DNA from: B1-G15 sp964346135
GTDB taxonomy: Archaea; Thermoproteota; Bathyarchaeia; Bathyarchaeales; Bathyarchaeaceae
DNA: 5,646 nt
Reading direction: 5' to 3'
Assembly (NCBI GenBank): GCA_964346135.1
Contig: CAYFTS010000193.1
Location: forward strand, 1-5,646
This document shows positions 1 through 4,538 of the stretch, one piece after another; position 1 is the stretch's first letter; each line of letters begins with the position of its first letter. Below the pieces are notes generated by a model, which did not search any database, was not told where the DNA came from, and saw nothing but the letters and a program-made list of their open reading frames with translations. The position numbers and the translations under genes are program-made.

Positions 1-668
1 TTTTTGCTCCATTTGACTATTACGCTTCTTAAGGCGTCCCAATCAGCAACCTCAACCTTTGAAGTTCCCTTTGCAACCATACCCTTCAGCTTTTTAGATC
101 CCATCACCGCGCCCAAACCAGTCCTCGCAGCCTGTCTCTCCTCGCAATCTATATCCGCTATTAAAGAAAGGTTCTCGCCTGCGGGACCTATGACAGCAGT
201 GGAGGCTTTATCGTATCTATTCTTCAGTGTTTGAGTTACTTCGCGAACGTTTTTACCCCAAAGGTCATTTGCATCTTCTATTTCAACCTTCTGATCATTG
301 ATGTATATAACAACAGGTTCAACACTTTTTCCTTCAACAATTAGAAGATCGTAACCAGCTTTCTTCAAGGCAAATCCAAACGATGCTCCGGCGACAGCCC
401 GTCCAAAGACCCTTGTTAGGGGTGATCTTGATACGAAAACGGTTTTAGACGCTGTGGGAATGCCAGTTGCGGCTAAAAGCCCTGGAGCAACTATGAGCTT
501 GTTTTCTAGACTTAAAGGTTCAACGTGTTTCAACTCTTTATATAGTACCAAACTGGCAAACCCCATTCCTCCAAGGAGCTTTTTGGGAAGATCTGTGGGA
601 ATCTCTTCTCTTCCAACGGTGCTGTCAGAGAGGTTCACTCTTAGAAACTTACCGGCGTATCCCTTCAT
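1..668 (-). CDS. Aldehyde:ferredoxin oxidoreductase family protein, N-terminal part (cut by window edge)
   Basis: I translated this from the reverse strand: 222 complete codons from ATG at 668, then it runs off the left edge. Family members are tungsten-pterin enzymes of roughly 600 residues that oxidise aldehydes to acids and pass electrons to ferredoxin in the cytoplasm. The visible part is the N-terminal pterin-binding domain. It shows GKFLRVNLS (6-14), LLGGMG (31-36), SPLT (82-85), AGYD (104-107), EGK (112-114), LWGK (136-139), IGPAGENL (160-167) and RTGLGAVMGSKKLKG (182-196). The Fe-S cysteines of the family lie further on and cannot be checked. An in-frame stop (678-680) lies 9 bases before the ATG and an SD sits between, so the start is secure. 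Several pterin-contact positions look substituted (see findings), so this may be a divergent paralogue; the substrate cannot be named. The gene is divergent from the Usp gene. Confidence 0.93.
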   Translation of the reverse strand, partial: MKGYAGKFLRVNLSDSTVGREEIPTDLPKKLLGGMGFASLVLYKELKHVEPLSLENKLIVAPGLLAATGIPTASKTVFVSRSPLTRVFGRAVAGASFGFALKKAGYDLLIVEGKSVEPVVIYINDQKVEIEDANDLWGKNVREVTQTLKNRYDKASTAVIGPAGENLSLIADIDCEERQAARTGLGAVMGSKKLKGMVAKGTSKVEVADWDALRSVIVKWSK

Positions 669-830
669 CTTTCTCCCTCATCTTAACCGTGCCTCACGTT
701 TCTATCTACTTTAACTTCCAATTATTTCTTCTTTTTTTGGAGCGAATTAAGTTTATGTGTAATAGAGAAAGACATTTTAGCAACGGCAAAACATGACTAG
801 ATTGGGTTTAAATGTGGCATGGTGAATAAG
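669..830. promoter_or_regulatory. Divergent promoter region between the AOR and Usp genes
   Basis: About 150 bases separate the two divergent starts, so both promoters must lie here. For the minus-strand gene the best TATA-like stretch is AAATAATT (728 to 721), about 55 bases before its ATG. For the plus-strand gene there are three weak candidates: TTTATG near 752-757, CATTTTAG near 773-780 and TTTAAAT at 807-813. None has both ideal spacing and an ideal sequence. The region is confident only by position, and the individual boxes are guesses. No clear operator palindrome was seen. Confidence 0.4.
673..679 (-). promoter_or_regulatory. Ribosome binding site of the AOR-family gene
   Basis: On the reverse strand GAGGGAG lies 4 bases before the ATG at 668. 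An in-frame TGA overlaps its upstream side (678-680), so no longer N-terminus is possible. This fixes the AOR start. Confidence 0.75.
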
Positions 831-1703
831 ATGAAAAGCAAATCTTACTTCAAGAAAATACTTGTGCCCGTTGACGGCTCGCATACTTGTCTCCATGCAG
901 AAGAACTGGCTGTCGCTATCGCTAAGGAATTCAAATCTAAAGTCACTGTAATTCACGTGGTTCCCTACCAACTTTTACATCCAGAGCTACGCAAGCGCGC
1001 ATTGCGTTATCCAGTGCCATTTACGTCAGTACGCTCCGAAATTTCAAGTTATTTTTCACAAGTGGGAAAGAAGATTGTTTGGGAGGCTGAAGCGTTGTTT
1101 AAAGAGGAAGGCATAGAAGTTGATGCTAGATTTATTGAACATGAAGACCCAGCTGAAACAATTCTACGGTTAGCTAAAGATGAGGATTATGACTTGGTGG
1201 TGATTGGAAATCGTGGGGAAACCGAAGCTGAGGTTTTCTCACTGGGAAGCGTGGCCGAAAAAGTCTCTCGCCATGTTGAATGCCCAGTTCTTATTGTCAA
1301 AGAAAAGACTAAGATCTCGAAACTCCTTGTAGGGATTGACGGTTCTGAAAATGCAGAGAAAGCTCTTGAGCATGCTGTTGAACTGGCTAAGAAACATAAA
1401 GCCAAAATAACGTTGCTAAATGTTGAAGAATCCACATTATTTGGCTTAAATCCTAAGGTGGCAAAGGAAATTGGAGAGAGCATTTTGTCTGATGCAGCGG
1501 CTAAGGTTAAAAGAGTAAAGTTTAACACACAGTTGGAATTCGGTAACCCTGCAGAAACTATTATTGAGGTCACAGAAAAGGGGAACTACGACATAATCGT
1601 TGTAGGAAGCAGAGGCCGAAGCAAAGTAAAACGGTTTTTCCTCGGCAGCGTGAGCGACGACGTCAGCCATCATGCACGGGGTTCTGTGCTTATAGTTAAA
1701 TGA
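819..1703 (+). CDS. Tandem-domain universal stress protein (UspA family)
   Basis: This is a cytoplasmic protein of two fused Usp domains. Each normally forms an alpha/beta fold that binds ATP or a related nucleotide and acts in stress responses. Domain 1 spans about residues 11-161 (KKILVPVDGS to CPVLIVK) and domain 2 about 167-294 (SKLLVGIDGS to GSVLIVK). Both keep the nucleotide-binding pattern G-x2-G-x9-G-S: G130, G133, G143-S144, and G263, G266, G276-S277. Both domains therefore look ATP-binding, unlike tandem Usps in which one half has decayed. Domain 1 is longer, with an extra loop at about 50-85. The listed start is the longest; ATG at 831 (MKSKSYFKK) is at least as likely, because GGTGA at 821-825 sits 5 bases before it and the Usp fold starts just after. 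The gene is convergent with the RHH-like gene, and its precise role cannot be told from sequence. Confidence 0.93.
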   Translation: MVNKMKSKSYFKKILVPVDGSHTCLHAEELAVAIAKEFKSKVTVIHVVPYQLLHPELRKRALRYPVPFTSVRSEISSYFSQVGKKIVWEAEALFKEEGIEVDARFIEHEDPAETILRLAKDEDYDLVVIGNRGETEAEVFSLGSVAEKVSRHVECPVLIVKEKTKISKLLVGIDGSENAEKALEHAVELAKKHKAKITLLNVEESTLFGLNPKVAKEIGESILSDAAAKVKRVKFNTQLEFGNPAETIIEVTEKGNYDIIVVGSRGRSKVKRFFLGSVSDDVSHHARGSVLIVK

Positions 1704-1779
1704 GAATGAATGTTTTGTCAGAGTTCTGCATTGGAATCATGAAGGTTATTTAAGGTTACATGCACACGACAGTCAAGCT

Positions 1780-2064
1780 CTATAACGATTTTTTCACTAT
1801 GTATGTAGTCAACAGCATGTTTACGTAGTCTTCTAGGGTTAAGTTGCGCTCCCGCGCTTCGCGTGCCAAGTGTAAGAATAGGCCCGGAGAAACCGGTATC
1901 GCTCGTGGAAGCCAAAAACCCTCTAGGTATTTCACTACGCAGTAACGGATGAAATCTTCCAAGCCGAGGCCGAAGTCCTCTGCGGCTGCTTTAACCGCTT
2001 CGATATGTTCTTTTGATGCAACATATTTAATTACGAGAATTTCCTTTTTGCTCATTTTGCTCAT
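1780..2064 (-). CDS. Small protein with two tandem ribbon-helix-helix-like units (putative DNA-binding regulator)
   Basis: This is a 94-residue cytoplasmic protein with no family I can name with certainty. It reads as an internal duplication with a 42-residue period. Residues 10-49 (SKEHIEAVKAAAEDFGLGLE, then a DFIR helix) align without gaps to residues 52-91 (SPGLFLHLAREARERNLTLE, then a DYVN helix). Ser17/Ser59, Ala28/Ala70, Leu33/Leu75, LED 35-37/77-79, Phe38/Tyr80 and Tyr46/Tyr88 match. Each unit has the order strand, helix, short turn, helix seen in ribbon-helix-helix (RHH) proteins, which normally bind operators as dimers. A single chain with two units could be a pseudo-dimer; this is inference. 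ATG at 2064 follows an in-frame TAA and lacks a good SD. ATG at 2055 is an alternative start. The RAM-like gene lies 100 bases upstream on the same strand, and an inverted repeat precedes this gene at 2084-2099. Confidence 0.8.
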   Translation of the reverse strand: MSKMSKKEILVIKYVASKEHIEAVKAAAEDFGLGLEDFIRYCVVKYLEGFWLPRAIPVSPGLFLHLAREARERNLTLEDYVNMLLTTYIVKKSL

Positions 2065-2083
2065 ATCTTCTGTTTCTTATGGA

Positions 2084-2099
2084 TGGCGGGCGTGCGCCA
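2084..2099. promoter_or_regulatory. GC-rich inverted repeat upstream of the RHH-like gene, candidate operator
   Basis: TGGCG at 2084-2088 and CGCCA at 2095-2099 are perfect 5-bp arms around a 6-base centre. The repeat ends 20 bases before the ATG at 2064. It is strikingly GC-rich for a leader region. RHH regulators commonly bind such repeats in their own promoters, but a short RNA hairpin or chance is also possible. Confidence 0.35.
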
Positions 2100-2164
2100 G
2101 CAAAGTAAACACTAAGGTAACCTATTCCAATGTTCAAGTAGATAGACTACTCGCCCAAAAGACA

Positions 2165-2437
2165 TCATTCTTGTTTTGGTTTTCTGTTAGGGAAAGCAGG
2201 TATCGTGTATACATCAACGACGCCAGGGGCCTGAGCTAACTTTTGACGTATGAACTCTAAGGCTTCATTAGAGTTTTCAGCGCCAAACCACATGGCTACG
2301 TCCCAAGTTCCGAAAACGTTCATGACATACTGCAGGTCTACTCCTGGGCTGGGCTTCTGAGGAAGACTTCTTAGATCGTTGATTGTCTCTGTTACTTTCG
2401 TTGGGCTAAGCTTCAGCAGAACCAAATATTGTGTCAC
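2165..2437 (-). CDS. Stand-alone RAM / Lrp-AsnC effector-domain-like protein
   Basis: This is a 90-residue protein with the beta-alpha-beta-beta-alpha-beta order of the RAM (regulation of amino acid metabolism) domain. Strand 1 is at 3-10 (QYLVLLKL), helix 1 about 12-24, and strand 2 about 34-41. The turn GTWD (43-46) resembles the GxYD turn of the family. Strand 3 is 46-51, helix 2 about 56-69, and PGVVDVYTI (71-79) is the typical end strand. Lrp/AsnC proteins use this domain to oligomerise and sense small ligands such as amino acids. No helix-turn-helix is present and the protein is full length for a stand-alone form. It may bind a metabolite or partner with a separate DNA-binding protein; the ligand is unknown. 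A GYD-domain protein is the closest alternative reading. Translation starts at GTG 2437 behind an excellent SD. The RHH-like gene lies downstream on the same strand. Confidence 0.85.
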   Translation of the reverse strand: MTQYLVLLKLSPTKVTETINDLRSLPQKPSPGVDLQYVMNVFGTWDVAMWFGAENSNEALEFIRQKLAQAPGVVDVYTIPAFPNRKPKQE

Positions 2438-2444
2438 ACCAATA

Positions 2445-2451
2445 CACCTCC
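2445..2451 (-). promoter_or_regulatory. Strong ribosome binding site setting the GTG start of the RAM-like gene
   Basis: On the reverse strand GGAGGTG lies 7 bases before GTG at 2437. This near-perfect match to the 16S rRNA tail decides in favour of the non-ATG start; no ATG in this frame gives a full-length RAM domain. Confidence 0.85.
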
Positions 2452-2524
2452 GATTCTGTTTCCGATTCTTATTCGTGTTAAAGCTTCTAGCAATGAAAGT
2501 AATTTAGCTCTTATGAATTGCAAA

Positions 2525-2536
2525 TAATAATTATTA
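2525..2536. repeat. 12-bp AT-only perfect palindrome in a divergent intergenic region
   Basis: TAATAATTATTA reads the same on both strands. It lies between the divergent RAM-like gene and the first membrane-protein gene, 29 bases before the repeated promoter element. It could be a regulator site or an easily melted patch. AT-only palindromes also arise easily by chance in AT-rich DNA. Confidence 0.4.
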
Positions 2537-2546
2537 AAATACATTT

Positions 2547-2560
2547 ACGCGTGCATACGC
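2547..2560. promoter_or_regulatory. CpG-rich inverted element just upstream of a promoter, candidate operator
   Basis: GCGT (2549-2552) and ACGC (2557-2560) are inverted arms around GCAT. The patch stands out in an otherwise AT-rich intergenic region and ends 5 bases before the repeated promoter element at 2565. Its 9-mer CGCGTGCAT (2548-2556) recurs on the opposite strand at 5493-5501, in another divergent promoter region. Confidence 0.3.
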
Positions 2561-2564
2561 ATCT

Positions 2565-2586
2565 CCTTAAATTATTAATACAACTT
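2565..2586 (+). promoter_or_regulatory. Repeated TATA-type promoter element, copy 1
   Basis: The element has the TATA-like core TTAAATTATT (2567-2576) followed by AATACAACTT. It matches copies at 3129 (19 of 22 bases) and 3864 (20 of 22). With the usual archaeal spacing of about 26 bases, transcription would begin near 2598-2602, just ahead of the SD at 2611. It drives the four-helix membrane-protein gene. Confidence 0.75.
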
Positions 2587-2610
2587 CTGAAATAACACAT
2601 GAGATAGGAT

Positions 2611-2617
2611 GGAGGTG
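2611..2617 (+). promoter_or_regulatory. Strong ribosome binding site without a canonical start codon at the expected distance
   Basis: GGAGGTG is as good an SD as any in the window. Five bases on (AACAC) lies TTA at 2623, in frame with the membrane protein. The first canonical start in that frame is GTG 2653, 35 bases after the SD, which is too far for normal initiation. The true start is therefore probably at 2623. Confidence 0.6.
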
Positions 2618-2652
2618 AACACTTAAACTGGACAAATTTAGCTAAATACTTC

Positions 2653-3084
2653 GTGCATGGAATTGCGTTCTCTTTCCTGTTTCTTGTCTTGGCTTTCGTG
2701 TTGGTTTTTGTACTTGTTTTCCTCGTAGCTTTTGGGTCTTTCATAGGATTGATAATTGGATTTGGAATTCTGATGCTCACAATTGGTGGTTTAAACTGTT
2801 TTCTGACTGGAGTCATTTGGGGTGTGGAGACAAAAACATCATTCTGGAGTGTTCTTCTTCATGGATTTACCTTGTTTATGATCTTACTCCTTGTAAATGG
2901 TATCCTAGTGATGGCTCCCAACATTGCTTTTCCTAGTATAGCAACAACAATAATTACTTTCATAATTGGAGCATTTGCAGGCGGATTTGCAGGTAAAAAA
3001 GTTGCTGAATGGTTTGAAGAAGAGCTTCAAAAGGAAGAAATATCCGAAGCAACCAAAGCAAAATGGGCAGATGCAAACCTTTGA
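2653..3084 (+). CDS. Small four-helix membrane protein of unknown function (start uncertain, probably 2623)
   Basis: The product is very hydrophobic, with about four membrane helices (residues 4-27, 29-53, 68-88 and 97-115 counted from the GTG at 2653). A charged cytoplasmic tail follows (116-143: KVAEWFEEELQKEE and onward). No enzyme motif is visible and no named family is certain. Gly-rich stretches (GSFIGLIIGFGI, GAFAGGFAG) suggest close helix packing. The listed start is the first canonical codon, but the frame is open back to a TAG at 2605-2607. The ten residues just upstream (LNWTNLAKYF) look like genuine protein and follow a perfect SD, so the real product is probably 10 residues longer with TTA 2623 in the start position. 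It has its own copy of the repeated promoter and is the first of three plus-strand membrane-protein genes. Confidence 0.8.
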   Translation: MHGIAFSFLFLVLAFVLVFVLVFLVAFGSFIGLIIGFGILMLTIGGLNCFLTGVIWGVETKTSFWSVLLHGFTLFMILLLVNGILVMAPNIAFPSIATTIITFIIGAFAGGFAGKKVAEWFEEELQKEEISEATKAKWADANL

Positions 3085-3128
3085 TTCATTACTCCGCTAC
3101 TACTTATCTATAGAATGTTCCCTTTAAG

Positions 3129-3150
3129 ATTTAAATTATTGATACAACTT
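3129..3150 (+). promoter_or_regulatory. Repeated TATA-type promoter element, copy 2
   Basis: The same core TTAAATTATT (3131-3140) is followed by GATACAACTT; 19 of 22 bases match copy 1. The GTG start of the next gene is 41 bases from the core. An upstream ATAGAATGTT (3110-3119) matches ATAGAACGTT before copy 3, so similarity between copies 2 and 3 extends beyond the 22 bases. Confidence 0.75.
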
Positions 3151-3160
3151 AAAAAAGTCT

Positions 3161-3164
3161 GAGG
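3161..3164 (+). promoter_or_regulatory. Ribosome binding site for the GTG start at 3172
   Basis: GAGG lies 7 bases before GTG 3172. An in-frame TGA at 3160-3162 excludes any longer N-terminus, so the GTG start is well supported. Confidence 0.6.
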
Positions 3165-3171
3165 ACGTAGA

Positions 3172-3882
3172 GTGAAAAACAAAATTATTTTTCTTGTCTT
3201 AGGCATTGTTATTCTGGTTGTTGGAATACCCTTTATAACCATATTTGCAATTGTAGCGTACCTATCTGTTCCTCAAACAAGAGAATGGACAGCGAACTAT
3301 TCTTTTCCCAGAGGTAGTTTAGCCACTCAACATGAATATTACAATATTGGAGGAGTATCATCTGTAGAATGTCGTTATGGAGAGGAAATCCTAGGAATAG
3401 ATTATGGTGCTCCATACAACGACCATGAAATAAACTGGCCAGCAGGAGACTGGCGAATATATTATGCAGACCTGTATAATCGTACCAAGGAAGCAAAGCT
3501 GTCTGTAATATTTACGGATAAATACAATGATACTTTGGGAATATACCATCTTGTAGACACTATTCGGTGGAGAGTCTTCTTTGTTTCCCCAGGTCCGAGA
3601 GAGATCAAAATTTACCTAGGTTCACCTCTATCATTGGAAGAATTGCAGGAGAAGGGATGCTATGGAAAATGGAATGTGACTTTCAAATCATACTATTATC
3701 CAAACTTAAGAGATCTCCCCATAAGGCTAAAAGCGAGCTATATTATTCTCGGATCCATTGCAATTCTAGCAGGAATATGTGTGGTAACAGTTTCTTTGAA
3801 AAGAATAAGCAGAAATGTGCCAAATAACCTTCTCAACTTCAACTCTTTTGATAGAACGTTTTTCCTTAAATTATTAATGTAA
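3172..3882 (+). CDS. Membrane-anchored protein with a large extracytoplasmic domain, function unknown
   Basis: The 236-residue protein has a hydrophobic N-terminal helix (about 5-30: signal anchor or uncleaved signal), an aromatic and beta-rich central domain (about 32-188) and a second membrane helix (about 189-207). A basic stretch (KRISR, 210-214) and a cytoplasmic tail follow. The central domain very probably faces outside. It contains two cysteines that could pair (C67, C163) and four N-glycosylation sequons (N42-Y-S, N103-R-T, N119-D-T, N168-V-T), in line with archaeal surface proteins. I recognise no family. GTG 3172 is the only possible canonical start. Oddly, the last residues (FFLKLLM and stop) are encoded by copy 3 of the repeated promoter, so the C-terminus may be a read-through tail. 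The gene is flanked by two other membrane-protein genes with matching promoters. Confidence 0.85.
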   Translation: MKNKIIFLVLGIVILVVGIPFITIFAIVAYLSVPQTREWTANYSFPRGSLATQHEYYNIGGVSSVECRYGEEILGIDYGAPYNDHEINWPAGDWRIYYADLYNRTKEAKLSVIFTDKYNDTLGIYHLVDTIRWRVFFVSPGPREIKIYLGSPLSLEELQEKGCYGKWNVTFKSYYYPNLRDLPIRLKASYIILGSIAILAGICVVTVSLKRISRNVPNNLLNFNSFDRTFFLKLLM

Positions 3883-3885
3883 CTT
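3864..3885 (+). promoter_or_regulatory. Repeated TATA-type promoter element, copy 3, inside the preceding gene
   Basis: The core TTAAATTATT (3866-3875) is followed by AATGTAACTT; 20 of 22 bases match copy 1. The next ATG (3915) is 49 bases from the start of the core. All but three bases overlap the coding sequence that ends at 3882, and the stop TAA (3880-3882) is made from the element itself. Confidence 0.75.
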
Positions 3886-3914
3886 TAGATGAAATAGTTT
3901 TCAGAGAGGAAAAA

Positions 3915-4469
3915 ATGTCTTCTTCAAACGAAACAAGAAAATTAATAGAATTAATGTACGAAAATTTTCCAAAATGTCCAGTATGCAACAATGATTATGC
4001 ATATGACTTCTCAAGCAAAGCCAATGAAACTTACGCTAGATGTAGACTGTGTGGAACTGAATGGCTATTGAGATTAAAAGAGGGGGAATTAATAGTTTCA
4101 AAGATGCCAGCAGAAACTAGACTTCTAGCAGACGCTATTACTGCTCTTGGATTGATATTTTTATCTCTAGGCATAATCATTGTATTCCTTTTGAACCCTA
4201 TTTTGGGAATGTTTTTAGTCGTAGGAGGAATAGTGATGACAGTGATAGGAGTAGCATTTCCTCTAAGAAAGAAAATAAGGAGAGAAAAACTAGAAAAAGA
4301 ACCAGAAGAGACACAGTTATGTCCTCAATGCAATAAGGAAATATCAAAAGTCCTCAAAATTTGTCCACACTGTCATTTTAAATTGAAATCTGTATGCCCC
4401 TCATGCGGCAAAGAAGTATCGCCACGCTTTAAGTTATGTCCGTACTGTAGGGCGAAACTTAAAAAATGA
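3915..4469 (+). CDS. Membrane protein with N-terminal zinc ribbon and C-terminal double zinc ribbon
   Basis: This 184-residue protein has a clear modular layout. A zinc ribbon at 21-46 has CPVC (21-24) and CRLC (43-46). Two membrane helices follow (about 72-92 and 95-115), then a basic/acidic linker (117-133). A double zinc ribbon forms the C-terminus: CPQC (136-139) with CPHC (150-153), and CPSC (161-164) with CPYC (175-178). All twelve cysteines are present, so three zinc sites should form. Both ribbon regions probably face the cytoplasm, with the helices as a hairpin. Such ribbons usually bind protein or nucleic acid partners; no catalytic motif is visible. An adaptor or sensor role is inference. 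ATG 3915 follows AGAGGA by 4 bases. It is the third gene with the repeated promoter, and it converges on the EamA transporter. Confidence 0.88.
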   Translation: MSSSNETRKLIELMYENFPKCPVCNNDYAYDFSSKANETYARCRLCGTEWLLRLKEGELIVSKMPAETRLLADAITALGLIFLSLGIIIVFLLNPILGMFLVVGGIVMTVIGVAFPLRKKIRREKLEKEPEETQLCPQCNKEISKVLKICPHCHFKLKSVCPSCGKEVSPRFKLCPYCRAKLKK

Positions 4470-4478
4470 TGTTGATAT

Positions 4479-4513
4479 GTTGGAATATGTACCACAGTGC
4501 ATTGAATTCCAAC
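4479..4513. terminator. Inverted repeat between convergent genes, possible transcription end structure
   Basis: GTTGGAAT (4479-4486) and ATTCCAAC (4506-4513) are perfect 8-bp arms around a 19-base loop in the 69-base gap between two convergent genes. On the minus strand a T-run (complement of 4461-4466) follows about 12 bases after the stem. Archaeal termination relies mainly on U-tracts, so the hairpin may be incidental. Confidence 0.35.
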
Positions 4514-4538
4514 CGCCATAGTCCCGCAGTATCTTTCG

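Noticed and set aside
454..714. Open frame of 86 codons on the plus strand
   Set aside because: It lies antisense to the well-supported AOR gene and shows no family features.
1187..1673. Two overlapping open frames on the minus strand
   Set aside because: They lie antisense to the conserved Usp gene, whose two domains with intact motifs leave no doubt which strand is coding.
1718..1915. 65-codon minus-strand frame
   Set aside because: It overlaps the RHH-like gene in another frame, its composition is not protein-like, and it has no SD.
2521..2540. AT-rich stretch with a palindrome as a replication origin element
   Set aside because: There is no origin recognition box pattern and no nearby Orc1/Cdc6 gene, so an AT-rich promoter region explains it better.
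2609..2626. ATG at 2609 overlapping the strong SD, as the start of the membrane protein
   Set aside because: It is in another frame and reads only MEVNT before TAA at 2624-2626. It would need a frameshift, so it is not called a gene.
3233..3827. Open frames on the minus strand (3233-3496) and in another plus-strand frame (3567-3827)
   Set aside because: Both lie inside the extracytoplasmic-domain gene, have no SD and show no recognisable features.
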